A DNA stretch of 64,000 bases, from the NCBI GenBank assembly GCA_012934845.2, contig WNNJ02002242.1, forward strand, positions 1-64,000. The letters are read 5' to 3'. The DNA comes from Pomphorhynchus laevis (taxonomy: Eukaryota; Acanthocephala; Palaeacanthocephala; Echinorhynchida; Pomphorhynchidae). Below are positions 12,401-23,799 of the stretch, in pieces; position 1 is the first letter of the stretch, and each line of letters starts with the position of its first letter. The notes below the pieces were generated by a model, which saw nothing but the letters and a program-made list of their open reading frames with translations, had not been told where the DNA came from and ran no database searches. The translations under genes and the position numbers were made by a program.

Positions 12401-13460
12401 TCCTCCGTCTTCTAGATCATCGACCACTCCTCCGTCTTCTAGATCATTGACCACTCCATCTTCCTTTCTAGCCGAACACTCCATCCTCCTTTCTCGCTAT
12501 CGTTATGATTACGGCTTGTCTCGCTTCGTAGCATGGTTTGCTTCATATCTATCCAAACGTTCTTTTCGCGTCTGTACTAATTCATTATCATCCGCTCAGG
12601 TTCTTATTTTCTGCGGGATCCCACAAGGTTAAGACCTTAATCCCCCGATTTTCTCTCATCTGCTTGGCGATCTATCTCCGTTTACAAAACCTTATTCCTT
12701 TAACGTTATGCAACACGCCGATGATATACTCATGTATGCTCATGCACCCGCACATCGCAAACACGATATCGCAATTTATGCCTCCAACTGTCTTTCTGCA
12801 ATCTACCAACGCCTCTCCAATTTTCATCCCGTTCTAAACTTCGGCAAGTTCAAAATAATGTGGATATTCCCCCGTCAACCTAACATATCTCCTCCCCTTG
12901 TATCTTTTTCTCATCAATCATTCACCATAGTCCATAATCTCACTTTCTAAGGCTTCCATTTCGATAATCTCCTTTCTCTTAAACTCATCGTTTGTGACAA
13001 GGTCTGCTCGTCTATCTTAATTATCCATAGCATCCGCCGTATCCGCCCCCTTTTCGACTTTCGTCGCTTAGACCACACATCCACATATCTTACCCAACTC
13101 TCCTGGCCCACCATCCACATCCAACTCCGCCTTCTTCTCGTCACTTTTCGTCTCATCGCTGTCGGATTCCAGTCGTTCATCAACATCCCTTTCTTAGACG
13201 AAACTCTCCCCACTTCTCTATCGCAGTGTCCCCGTCATTCTCTCTTACTCCACGTTCCCAATTACTCCAACAACTACGGTCTTCGATCTTCGTAGCCGCA
13301 TCCCTGTCCTGGAATCAGCTCCTTCTCGACGTCCACTCCGCTCCCTCCTTTATCACATTCAAATACCTCCCCCATTACCACCTTTATGACACACGACTTA
13401 GATTTTTGAACAAAAGCCGGCACACATTTGACATGTAAAAATAAATCCTTCTTTTTAATC
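9440..13460 (+). mobile_element. L2-clade LINE, copy A2, longest copy of family A, decayed
   Basis: This copy reaches further 5' than A1. A possible ORF1 remnant starts near 9,449 (Lys/Thr-rich), followed by 'FLCGFCANKLI' near 9,690, which resembles the end of a PHD-like finger. From about 10,570 an EEP-type endonuclease is recognisable ('CLGLLNTRSMLHKSDRIF', then 'SNPSISSASESWHTDSDDL'). The RT region runs about 11,700-12,950 with 'AVVSYFYTG' and 'QHADDILMYAHAPAH', where the catalytic YADD is HADD. The C-terminal module ends near 13,400. The 3' end 'aaaaataaatccttcttttt' matches copy A1. Every domain is broken by frame changes and stops, so this is an old copy. A minisatellite sits in motif A (separate entry). 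Confidence 0.85.
12313..12447 (+). repeat. 27-bp minisatellite, 5 exact units, inside the RT of LINE copy A2
   Basis: Five identical tandem units start 'cgaccactcctccgtcttct' and end 'agatcat'; a degenerate sixth follows. The unit corresponds to the RT motif A region of copy A1 (its 'SSAFDIVDHS' segment), so it arose by tandem duplication of that segment after insertion. Confidence 0.95.
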
Positions 13461-14110
13461 CGATGACGGCTTGCTTTATTATAAAAATTCCCAATTGACG
13501 ATCATAAATCCGATTTGGAAGACTGTGTTTTCGAGTTATTTATCATTCAGTGATCGACTACCGAGCATATATTTTATTATTTATTTAATAATATTATCAT
13601 ATATTATTAATTTATAACATTTAATTAACTTGTTCTTAATTATAATAGATTAATGAGATTAAAAATTGACAACTATATTGTATAATAATGAAATTTAATA
13701 AATTATAAATATATTCTTATCGATTAAAAATTACAGTATGATTTTATTTAAGTAATTGCTAATTGTTAACAAGGTTGATTAAAAAATCAAAATTGGATTT
13801 TGATTTTTAGTAAAAATAGTAAAAATTAATAGTAAAAAATTTTAAAGCTAACTAATTGGAATAATAATTAATGATTTAAGTGATATAACATGTCATCACT
13901 CAATTGATTAAAAATTAAAATTAAGTGATGTGAATTTATAAAGACTCATTGAAGAAATATTTCAATGAACATAATAAAAAATGAAAAATATATGGTCTTC
14001 TTAATTGTATTTAAATAAGTTAATTGATACTATTTTTATTAGCGTGATATAAAAATAAAATTTACAAATAAATAATATTCGTAATTATTTTTTATCTAAT
14101 TATGTTTTTA
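13461..14110. other. AT-rich stretch, nothing recognised
   Basis: Long runs of A and T with no useful reading frame and no repeat shared with other parts of the window. Confidence 0.7.
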
Positions 14111-14111
14111 A

Positions 14112-14215
14112 ATTCATGCACAGCACAAAATATGTAGTTAAGTGATCTAATTAACGGAGAGAATTATTTTCAGATAAAAATTATATATTTATAAAAATTA
14201 AAAACAGCCTGTATT
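14112..14215 (+). repeat. Flanking duplicate, copy 1 (paralogous to about 17,925-18,010)
   Basis: 'aaattcatgcacagc' followed by 'caaaatatgtag', 'ttaagt' and 'ggagag' occurs here and again at about 17,925-18,010, with small insertions. Each copy lies upstream of one satellite array, so each array and its flank look like parts of one duplicated segment. Confidence 0.75.
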
Positions 14216-14269
14216 TCGGTCATCATCAAGCACATGAACAAAATATTTCTTAAACGATAAAATAATTAC

Positions 14270-15742
14270 AGTCGATTATATATATTCCCTGCTTTCCAGA
14301 ATATCTGAATTGCGTTTTTATCTATGCGCATCTACTGCTACCGGATCCTGAACAATGGCTTAACTATATATAACGCTAATTGAGCTTATGTTCACTAAAT
14401 CTTGTGTCACAGATTGTTTGTTATTACCGATCGTTTCTATCCTTTCATATAAATTTAGTCAAACCTACACTAAATATCTATGACTCATCCATTTTTGAGA
14501 TGACTCATCCATCATTACAGTCAATTATATATATTCCCTGCTTACCAGAATATCTGAATTGCGTTTTTATCTATGCGCATCTATTGCTACAGGATCCTGA
14601 ACAATGGCTTAACTATATATAACGCTAATTGAGCTTATGTTCACTAAATCTTGTGTCACAGATTGTTTGTTGTTACCAATAGTTTCTATCCTTTCATATA
14701 AATTTAGTCAAACCTACACTAAATATCTATGACTCATCCATTTTTGAGATGACTCATCCATCATTACAGTCAATTATATATATTCCCTGCTTACCAGAAT
14801 ATCTGAATTGCGTTTTTATCTATGCGCATCTACTGCTACAGGATCCTGAACAATGGCTTAACTATATATAACGCTAATTGAGCTTATGTTCACTAAATCT
14901 TGTGTCACAGATTGTTTGTTGTTACCAATAGTTTCTATCCTTTCATATAAATTTAGTCAAACCTACACTAAATATCTATGACTCATCCATTTTTGAGATG
15001 ACTCGTCCATCATTACAGTCAATTATATATATTCCCTGCTTACCAGAATATCTAAATTGCGTTTTTATCTATGCGCATCTATTGCTACAGGATCCTGAAC
15101 AATGGCTTAACTATATATAACGCTAATTGAGCTTATGTTCACTAAATCTTGTGTCACAGATTGTTTGTTGTTACCAATAGTTTCTATCCTTTCATATAAA
15201 TTTAGTCAAACCTACACTAAATATCTATGACTCATCCATTTTTGAGATGACTCATCCATCATTACAGTCAATTATATATATTCCCTGCTTACCAGAATAT
15301 CTAAATTGCGTTTTTATCTATGCGCATCTATTGCTACAGGATCCTGAACAATGGCTTAACTATATATAACGCTAATTGAGCTTATGTTCACTAAATCTTG
15401 TGTCACAGATTGTTTGTTGTTACCAATAGTTTCTATCCTTTCATATAAATTTAGTCAAACCTACACTAAATATCTATGACTCATCCATTTTTGAGATGAC
15501 TCATCCATCATTACAGTCAATTATATATATTCCTTGCTTACCAGAATATCTGAATTGCGTTTTTATCTATGCGCATCTATTGCTACAGGATCCTGAACAA
15601 TGGCTTAACTATATATAACGCTAATTGAGCTTATGTTCACTAAATCTTGTGTCACAGATTGTTTGTTGTTACCAATAGTTTCTATCCTTTCATATAAATT
15701 TAGTCAAACCTACACTAAATATCTATGACTCATCCATTTTTG
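14270..15742 (+). repeat. Satellite array 1, about 249-bp unit, about 6 copies
   Basis: Six head-to-tail units begin with a partial one. Landmarks in each are 'gaacaatggcttaactatat', 'cttgtgtcacagattgtttg' and 'gactcatccatttttgag'. Five of the six units carry the variant 'gttaccaatagtttc', so this array is rather homogeneous. The period is 248-249 bases, a multiple of three or close to it, which is why similar frames of about 80 codons recur. Unit ends after 'gagcttaatgtgcaaatcg' are shared with array 2. Confidence 0.97.
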
Positions 15743-15792
15743 AGCTTAATGTGCAAATCGTAATAGTCAAAGAAAAATCATTGAGTTCTACA
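15743..15792 (+). repeat. Shared tail of satellite array 1
   Basis: 'gagcttaatgtgcaaatcg' and the following 'taatagtcaaagaaaaatca' are present here and at 22,101-22,150, directly after the last unit of each array. Both arrays therefore end at the same junction. Confidence 0.9.
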
Positions 15793-16600
15793 CGGCATAT
15801 TTTACAAAATCACAAAGAAGGAATTTTAAAAATGATACAAATTCAAAAATTCTTTTTATTATATAAAAAATATTAGTTTGCTTAACTATTACTAAGTTTA
15901 TCATATAAGTCATTTAAAAATATAATAAACAATAGAATCATTATACATTATAATTAAACACAACATGAACTGCAAGTAATTTTGTTGCAAATGTACTTTA
16001 CCATCAATATTTTACATTTTCTGATAGCTGCAACTGAAAGGGAAAGCTTCAAAACATTTAATCTTGACTGAAAAAAGTATTTTTTCTAAAAGGATAAAGT
16101 GATTCTTTAGATTAGACAATTATATCTTTGAGCCAAGGCTTAATCTGAAGTGCCACATTTCAATATACTCTAAGATATAAAATTTATTAATATCTCTGCG
16201 ATATGATTATTAATAATTATTATTAATAATAATTAATTTGTAATTACAATGTTTAAAAATTAATATAATTTTATTAATATAATTAGATATCAAACCACGT
16301 TATACATAGAGGAATAAACATGACGTTAACAGTAAATTTAATTAATATACAAATGTTGAGCTGCATATATATGAATGGTGAATTGCATATGTTCACAATA
16401 AAAGAGTTTTCATATGAAATAATAAATAATTTAATTTCCATTTAAATTAAAGCACTTCAGTAACTAAACGTCTGATAAAGACGGTTAAAAATAAAGATTC
16501 ATTAAATTATATTATAGAATAAAAGCTATAATATAATATTCTAAAATATATAATATAATATTTTATATGATATAAACACTATGCAAATTGTTTATGGCGT
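15793..16600. other. AT-rich stretch, nothing recognised
   Basis: No convincing frame, RNA gene or repeat was seen. Confidence 0.65.
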
Positions 16601-16644
16601 TTATACATCGATGCGTCGAAACATTCCTCTCGAATGTTTTAAAT

Positions 16645-17110
16645 GTTATGTAAAACATAACACTTGAAAAGGACTGTTGCAATAGTCGAAAATTTGTAAA
16701 CAATAATTACTACTTGCAATAGTAGTAATTTATTTAGACATCGAGAGGAATAGAAAAAGGAAATTATTGTTCACAAATTTTCGACTATTGTAATAGTTCT
16801 TTTCAAGTATTATGCTTTGTCATTAAAGAAGAAAAAATGATGGATTTATACAATAAAAACGGAAAAAGCCAAATATGAAAACTCTACCGATTTTGTAGTG
16901 TGCTAGTAGGAGATAACTAACTTTCAATTGCGCATGATGCATTTTGTATATTGACAGTTGATCCTGGAATATAAATTATCAAATTATTGAATAACAGAGA
17001 TCCGGACATACAATTGAATGGTAAAACATAACACTTGAAAAGGACTATTACTATAGTCGAAAATTTGTGAACAATAGTTTTCTTTTCCTATTCATCTCGA
17101 TGTCTAAACG
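16645..17110. repeat. Fold-back element and a related third arm
   Basis: The arm 'cacttgaaaaggactgttgc' with 'aatagtcgaaaatttgt' (about 16,660-16,710) is repeated in inverted orientation at about 16,760-16,815. A third, direct copy lies at about 17,025-17,080. Arms of about 55 bases around a spacer of about 50 bases suggest a fold-back or MITE-like insertion. I found no target duplication. Confidence 0.78.
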
Positions 17111-17346
17111 CTCTGAAAAAATTAAGAGCACTTGAACGTATAATTGCACTACGTAAATCGTTAATATATTAACTTTATTTACACTATTAATTTATTCAAT
17201 AATTATATTTATTAGATAGTTTAAAGATTTATTAGATCGTTATTAATCCTGATGATAGTAGGCTCTGTACTTAAAAATAAAGGGTATTTTTTCTTCTTCG
17301 TTCCAGTAAAACTATCCAATCGAAAATGGAAGGAGATTATGGATTT

Positions 17347-17872
17347 AGTGTGTATTATCAATTATATTTATCAATAAAATATTAACAAATAACAAGTAAA
17401 TAAAAACAGTCAATGTATTGATATTTTAGTATTTTACAACATGTTTTACAACAATATTTTAGTATTTTATTAACATGTTAAAAATACTAAAATTATTATC
17501 TAAACTTCGTCCTAACTGCTGTTTAACTTGTTAACTTGTTTAGCTTGTTAAACAGCAGTTAGAACGAAGTCTAGATATAAAACTAGCACTGTTGTAGATT
17601 TTCTCCAGTATAAAGACTACTTTATTTAATTGTTTATTTAATTATTTAATTAAAGATAAATAAAGACTACTTTTTTAAGTAGAAGTAGTCTTTAATTGTT
17701 TATGTAATTATTTAATTTTTATTTAATAGTCTTTGCATTTTATAAAATACAAAGACTACACACTATCAAGAAATAAAAACTACTTTATTTTTTGATAGTG
17801 TGTACTATCAATTATATTTATCAATAAAATATTAGCAAATAACAAGTAAATGAGAACAGTGAACGTCTTGCA
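17347..17872 (+). repeat. Direct repeat pair (17,347-17,420 and 17,798-17,872) with hairpins between
   Basis: The sequence 'atcaattatatttatcaata' followed by 'aaatatta(a/g)caaataacaag' occurs twice. Between the copies is a strong hairpin with arms at 17,504-17,527 and 17,547-17,570 (acttcgtcctaactgctg against its complement, one mismatch). Several shorter 'aaagactac' / 'gtagtcttt' inverted repeats follow at 17,600-17,790. Confidence 0.82.
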
Positions 17873-17924
17873 AAGCTTTTACAAATTAATATTCGTGATA
17901 ATGTTTTTATTATGATAAATTTAA

Positions 17925-18010
17925 ATTCATGCACAGCGCAAAATATGTAGCCTCAGTTAAGTCATTTGATTCAGGGAGAGTATTATTTTTCGGATAAAAT
18001 TTCAAATTTT
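17925..18010 (+). repeat. Flanking duplicate, copy 2
   Basis: This is the second copy of the segment described at 14,112-14,215. It precedes array 2 by about 1 kb instead of abutting it. Confidence 0.7.
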
Positions 18011-19008
18011 TACAGCGAATGTCTTCTAAAGCTAAAACAGCATTTTTGTTTCAGGGCAGCAAATATTACAACAAGTATCATATTCACAATCAAATCAATG
18101 ACACTACAAGATATGATCCTCATAGAGATTACATTGAAAACTTCCTCTCGAAGTTTGAACAGCATGGAAGATGACGAACATTTTGAATTGTTGAATTTCA
18201 TTTGATTGCGTATGAATTAAAATAACCAATAATACATAGTTTCAGTATTTCTCACAGAGTTCATATATATAACTTATATTAAGTAAAAATAAAATATTGA
18301 AAAACGTATAATCAAATATTTATAAAATATTAAATAAAATATTAAAATACATTAAAAATTGTCTTATTCAATAATATACACAAATAATTTACCAACAAAT
18401 TTCTGCAATGAGGCTAATATCAAATAAAGTAACTTTGGAATTTGGTAATACAATCGAGGCACTGTACAGACTGAATATTCATAAATTTATGAACATACAA
18501 TCGAGGCCTCGCTCTGCTCGGCGAAGGAATCAGCTCATTCGATACAGTGGATTTAATAAATCGTATTTGGATGTTAAAATCAAACTGAAAGTCTGATACT
18601 AGAGAACAATTAATATCTTATTTCAGCGACATTTAAAAAAAACAGAGATGTCCTAAATATAATAAATTAGAGACAATAACAAATGCAGTCAACGTTTTTT
18701 TCAGTGACTTGTTGTGACAGCTATCGCTATCAAATTATTGTAATGTAGTTAAATTCATTGGTGAATATTTTAATAAAAGAACCTGACAGGAGTTTGTTAA
18801 TTTTTAAATTTATTGACTATATTTGTAGACAAAGTGTTGAATGAAATTTTTACGGTTTAGGTTAATGAATTCTAAAAATTAAATACGTACAATTATTTTA
18901 AGCATTAGTAATGACAGTAGCCACCGCCCAATATAGCAATCTCAAGAGAAAAACATTTATCCTCTCAGTTCCTTGAATTTATTAAATATAAAGTGATGAT
19001 ATAAATAT
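18011..19008. other. AT-rich spacer before satellite array 2
   Basis: Frames of 62 and 79 codons occur (18,408-18,596; 17,966-18,205), but neither resembles a known protein and both lengths are expected by chance here. The piece 'aatacatagtttcagtattt' near 18,230 also occurs in the repeats of 57.8-58.8 kb. Confidence 0.6.
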
Positions 19009-19009
19009 T

Positions 19010-22000
19010 ATGAACGTTATAAATCTTGTGTCACAGATTGTTTGTTATTACCGATCGTTTCTATCCTTTCATATAAATTTAGTCAAACCTACAATAAATA
19101 TCCATGACTCATCCATTTTTGAGATGACTCGTCCATCATTACATTTAATTATATATATTCCCTGCTTACCAGAATATCTGAATTGCGTTTTTATCTATGC
19201 GCATCTACTGCTACCGGATCCTGAACAATGGCTTAACTATATATAACGCTAATTGAGTTTATGTTCACTAAATCTTGTGTCACAGATTGTTTGTTATTAC
19301 CGATCGTTTCTATCCTTTCGTATAACTTTAGTCAAACCTACACTAAATATCTATGACTCATCCATTTTTGAGATGACTCATCCATCATTACAGTCAATTA
19401 TATATATCCTGCTTACCAGAATATCTGAATTGCGTTTTTATCTATGCGCATCTACTGCTACCGAATCCTGAACAATGGCTTAACTACATATAACGCTAAT
19501 TGAGTTTATGTTCACTAAATCTTGTGTCACAGATTGTTTGTTATTACCGATCGTTTCTATCCTTTCGTATAACTTTAGTCAAACCTACACTAAATATCTA
19601 TGACTCATCCATTTTTGAGATGACTCATCCATCATTACAGTCAATTATATATATTCCTTGCTTACCAGAATATCTGAATTGCGTTTTTATCTATGCGCAT
19701 CTACTGCTACCGGATCCTGAACAATGGCTTAACTATATATAACGCTAATTAAGCTTATGTTCACTAAATCTTGTGTCACAGATTGTTTGTTATTACCGAT
19801 CGTTTCTATCCTTTATATAAATTTAGTCAAACCTACACTAAATATCTATGACTCATCCATTTTTGAGATGACTCGTCCATCATTACATTTAATTATATAT
19901 TCCCTGCTTACCAGAATATCTGAATTGCGTTTTTATCTATGCGCATCTATTGTTACAGGATCCTGAACAATGGCTTAACTATATATCACGCTAATTGAGT
20001 TTATGTTCACTAAATCTTGTGTCACAGATTGTTTGTTATTACCGATCGTTTCTATCCTTTCGTATAACTTTAGTCAAACCTACACTAAATATCTATGACT
20101 CATCCATTTTTGAGATGACTCATCCATCATTACAGTCAATTATATATATTCCCTGCTTTCCAGAATATCTGAATTGCGTTTTTATCTATGCGCATCTACT
20201 GCTACCGGATCCTGAACAATGGCTTAACTATATATAACGCTAATTGAGCTTATGTTCACTAAATCTTGTGTCACAGATTGTTTGTTGTTACCAATAGTTT
20301 CTATCCTTTCATATAAATTTAGTCAAACCTACACTAAATATCCATGACTCATCCATTTTTGAGATGACTCGTCCATCATTACAGTCAATTATATATATTC
20401 CCTGCTTACCAGAATATCTAAATTGCGTTTTTATCTATGCGCATCTATTGCTACAGGATCCTGAACAATGGCTTAACTATATATAACGCTAATTGGGCTT
20501 ATGTTCACTAAATCTTGTGTCACAGATTGTTTGTTGTTACCAATAGTTTCTATCCTTTCATATAAATTTAGTCAAACCTACACTAAATATCTATGACTCA
20601 TCCATTTTTGAGATGACTCATCTATCATTACAGTCAATTATATATATTCCCTGCTTACCAGAATATCTGAATTGCGTTTTTATCTATGCGCATCTACTGC
20701 TACCGGATCCTGAACAATGGCTTAACTATATATAACGCTAATTGAGCTTATGTTCACTAAATCTTGTGTCACAGATTGTTTGTTATTACCGATCGTTTCT
20801 ATCCTTTCGTATAACTTTAGTCAAACCTACACTAAATATCTATGACTCATCCATTTTTGAGATGACTCATCCATCATTACAGTCAATTATATATATTCCT
20901 TGCTTACCAGAATATCTGAATTGCGTTTTTATCTATGCGCATCTACTGCTACCGGATCCTGAACAATGGCTTAACTATAAATAACGCAAATTAAGCTTAT
21001 GTTCACTAAATCTTGTGTCACAGATTGTTTGTTATTACCGATCGTTTCTATCCTTTATATAAATTTAGTCAAACCTGCACTAAATATCTATGACTCATCC
21101 ATTTTTGAGATGACTCGTCCATCATTACATTTAATTATATATATTCTCTGCTTACCAGAATATCTGAATTGCGTTTTTATCTATGCGCATCTATTGTTAC
21201 AGGATCCTGAACAATGGCTTAACTATATATAACGCTAATTGAGTTTATGTTCACTAAATCTTGTGTCACAGATTGTTTGTTATTACCGATCGTTTCTATC
21301 CTTTCGTATAACTTTAGTCAAACCTACACTAAATATCTATGACTCATCCATTTTTGAGATGACTCATCCATCATTACAGTCAATTATATATATTCCCTGC
21401 TTTCCAGAATATCTGAATTGCGTTTTTATCTATGCGCACCTACTGCTACAGGATCCTGAACAATGGCTTAACTATATATAACGCTAATTGAGTTTATGTT
21501 CACTAAATCTTGTGTCACAGATTGTTTGTTATTACCGATCGTTTCTATCCTTTCGTATAACTTTAGTCAAACCTACACTAAATATCTATGACTCATCCAT
21601 TTTTGAGATGACTCATCCATCATTACAGTCAATTATATATATTCCTTGCTTACCAGAATATCTGAATTGCGTTTTTATCTATGCGCATCTACTGCTACCG
21701 GATCCTGAACAATGGCTTAACTATATATAACGCTAATTGAGCTTATGTTCACTAAATCTTGTGTCACAGATTGTTTGTTATTATCGATCGTTTCTTTCCT
21801 TTCATATAAATTTAGTCAAACCTACACTAAATATCTATGACTCATCCATTTTTGATATGACTCATCCATCATTACAGTCAATTATATATATTCCTTGCTT
21901 ACCAGAATATCTGAATTGCGTTTTTATCTATGCGCATCTACTGCTACCGGATCCTGAACAATGGCTTAACTATATATAACGCTAATTGAGCTTATGTTTT

Positions 22001-22100
22001 CTAAATCTGGTGTCACAGATTGTTTGTTATTACCAATCGTTTCTATCCTTTCATAAAATTTAGTCAAACCTACACTAGATCTCCATTACCCATCTATTTT
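19010..22100 (+). repeat. Satellite array 2, about 249-bp unit, about 12.5 copies, with higher-order structure
   Basis: Units start near 19,010, 19,253, 19,500, 19,745, 19,995, 20,244, 20,493, 20,742, 20,990, 21,239, 21,488, 21,737 and 21,987. Variants differ by diagnostic changes: 'ctttcgtataacttt', 'ctttcatataaattt' or the shortened 'cctttatataaattt'; 'attaccgatcg' or 'gttaccaatag'; 'ctaccggatcc' or 'ctacaggatcc'. Units at 19,500/19,745/19,995 match those at 20,742/20,990/21,239 in order. The last unit (21,987) is the most diverged and ends at the shared tail. Confidence 0.97.
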
Positions 22101-22150
22101 TGAGCTTAATGTGCAAATCGTAATAGTCAAAGAAAAATCACTGAATTCTA
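22101..22150 (+). repeat. Shared tail of satellite array 2
   Basis: This matches 15,743-15,792 with about one or two differences. See the entry there. Confidence 0.9.
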
Positions 22151-22600
22151 TAATTTATTGTAAGTCTTCAATTTATTGAACATTTTATTGAGCTAATAAT
22201 TTATTAAAAGATTTTAAATCTTTATATTATTCTTGAATTTGTAAATGTTATAATTAATTAGTAAATTTATTATTCATATTAATTTATTCGTACTAACGAT
22301 TTTTATACATTAACCAAGAAATGAAACTTCAATCCTCCTTTTATCAATCCTGAAATGTCGAATGGCGGTTCGAGATAATTACTTTTAAAAAGTGTTAGTC
22401 GTCTTGTAGTATTGAAAAAAGCTATTAATTGTTTTACAACATGCAATGAGAAGGAGTTTTTCAAATTATTTATAATTGTTGAACATGACATTTGTAAAGT
22501 AGAAAGCACGATCAATACATTATTATTATTCCAATACATACCAAAGCCAAAAGGCTATTAAGGCAGAGTCCAAAAAAAATAAAAATAATAAAACAAAAGC
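22151..22600. other. AT-rich spacer, nothing recognised
   Basis: A 78-codon minus-strand frame at 22,303-22,539 has no recognisable similarity. It could be chance or a remnant linked to the CR1 tail downstream. Confidence 0.5.
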
Positions 22601-22609
22601 AAATGGTCA

Positions 22610-23130
22610 GTCAACGTAGCTAATTAGGGTATTCCAGTGGTAGTGTTGAATGGCGGCATTGTTCATGTATCCATTTGTAGCATCGTGATTTAAACGTTCT
22701 CAAACTGGGGGATGCAACGACTTCCTCAGGCAACGAATTCCACATGTTAATTCCTCTCCTTGAGAGTCTATACACTTTTGGTAATCTGCCAAATCTAAAT
22801 TTATACAAGACTCTGCTATGTCCCCGCAACTGATCTACCCGCCTAGTGATTACATCGGTGGGATAACCTACCACATCATTCGACATATGCCATATACATA
22901 GCATTTCCAAGGATATGAACCTCTCACGTACCGACAACATCCCAATACGACTTAGACGTACATAATAGTCAATACCACTTAAGCCAATACAGAGCCTCGA
23001 TCCGCGCCTAAGAATAGACTCCAGGTCTAATAGTTCTTGCTTAGTGACAGGGAAACAAGCCTGAATGCAGTACTCCAAGTGTGGCCTGACGATGGAGATG
23101 AATAACCTCTTAAACATGTGACAGCTTAAC
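22610..23130 (-). mobile_element. CR1-type LINE, 3' (C-terminal) fragment C1
   Basis: A 165-codon open frame (22,620-23,117) is the C-terminal module that follows the RT in CR1-like LINEs. Seen: 'SIVRPHLEYCIQACFPVTKQ', 'LESILRRGSRLCIGLSG', 'MLSVRERFISLEML', 'LRGHSRVLYKFRFGRLPK', 'INMWNSLPEEVVASPSLRTF'. The whole RT core and everything upstream are missing, as expected from 5' truncation. The frame is uninterrupted, so this copy is fairly recent. It aligns with the end of copy C2 at 32.5-32.7 kb. Confidence 0.9.
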
Positions 23131-23405
23131 CTGAACTGTCACATAACCTTATCCTAAATATATTGTCATTTTAGAATATCGTTTATATTCTCACTATTTG
23201 TGTGTTATCTTAAAAGTACTGGATAAAATACTGATGTACCGTCTTAAATTCATTAGTAAAAATTTTTTAAAAAATCATAAAAAATTAAATATAAAATATT
23301 AAAACTAAATATTAAATAATAATCGGAGTCTTTGATTTATTGAAAATTTTAATTTATTGAGCTAATAATTTATTAAAGGATTTAAAAGCTAATCGCTATT
23401 GTTAT
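23131..23405. other. AT-rich spacer, nothing recognised
   Basis: No frame or repeat supported. Confidence 0.6.
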
Positions 23406-23409
23406 AAAA

Positions 23410-23604
23410 TCATTTATCACTTTGATATTTGGACTTTTCATCTTTGATTATCTTTTCTTTCAAGTCACGCAGCTGCTGAATTTCAACCTTTTTAAAATAC
23501 TCTTCTTCCATCGCACTTCCACGTATACCAATGCCCTGACCAGCGTTTTGTATGTTTCCACCAGATCCACCACCCTTGCCTTCTCCACATCCTTTCATGT
23601 CCAT
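23410..23604 (-). CDS. Mitochondrial ATPase inhibitor IF1-like exon
   Basis: A 64-codon minus-strand frame resembles the core of the mitochondrial F1-ATPase inhibitor IF1, which blocks ATP hydrolysis by ATP synthase in the matrix. Seen: a glycine-rich start 'GEGKGGGSGGNIQNAG', then the inhibitory segment 'RGSAMEEEYFKKVEIQQLRD', matching the family order of Gly-rich N-terminus, 'E-E-x-Y-F' and 'QL..LK'. The Tyr-Phe pair that contacts F1 is kept. The long C-terminal coiled coil of vertebrate IF1 is missing: the frame stops after 'IIKDEKSKYQSDK'. No mitochondrial targeting peptide is encoded just upstream, because an in-frame stop precedes the Met. The presequence would need another exon, for instance joined at the 'aaag/gatgtgg' site. 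A real exon or a decayed copy are both possible. Confidence 0.6.
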   Translation of the reverse strand: MDMKGCGEGKGGGSGGNIQNAGQGIGIRGSAMEEEYFKKVEIQQLRDLKEKIIKDEKSKYQSDK

Positions 23605-23773
23605 AATGAAAATTCAAGCGTTTATAAGACAATCAAAAAACAATATCTGCAAAATCGTAAATAACTCAAAAACACGTTATTTATTCGAAAGGCGTACTAA
23701 GTTTTTAATATACTATCTCAAAGATACGCCATTCCCACTTCTTTTAGTAGAATGGTGTAAAAATAATTACCAA

Positions 23774-23799
23774 GATGTCAGTGTTTTTACACTGACATC
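23774..23799. repeat. Perfect 11-bp hairpin
   Basis: gatgtcagtgt, a loop of four T, then acactgacatc. It lies about 170 bases upstream of the IF1-like exon in that gene's orientation. It could be chance or part of a short fold-back. Confidence 0.85.

Noticed and set aside
12290-12484. Acidic minus-strand repeat protein (Asp/Gly/Val-rich)
   Set aside because: It is the antisense reading of the 27-bp minisatellite in LINE copy A2.
19253-21979. Recurrent open frames of about 80 codons in every satellite unit
   Set aside because: The same frame recurs only because the unit is close to a multiple of three and AT-rich; there is no start context, no conservation at codon level above the DNA and no known family.
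14270-22100. Regular repeat spacing suggesting a CRISPR array
   Set aside because: Units are 249 bp and join head to tail with no unique spacers; this is eukaryotic satellite DNA.
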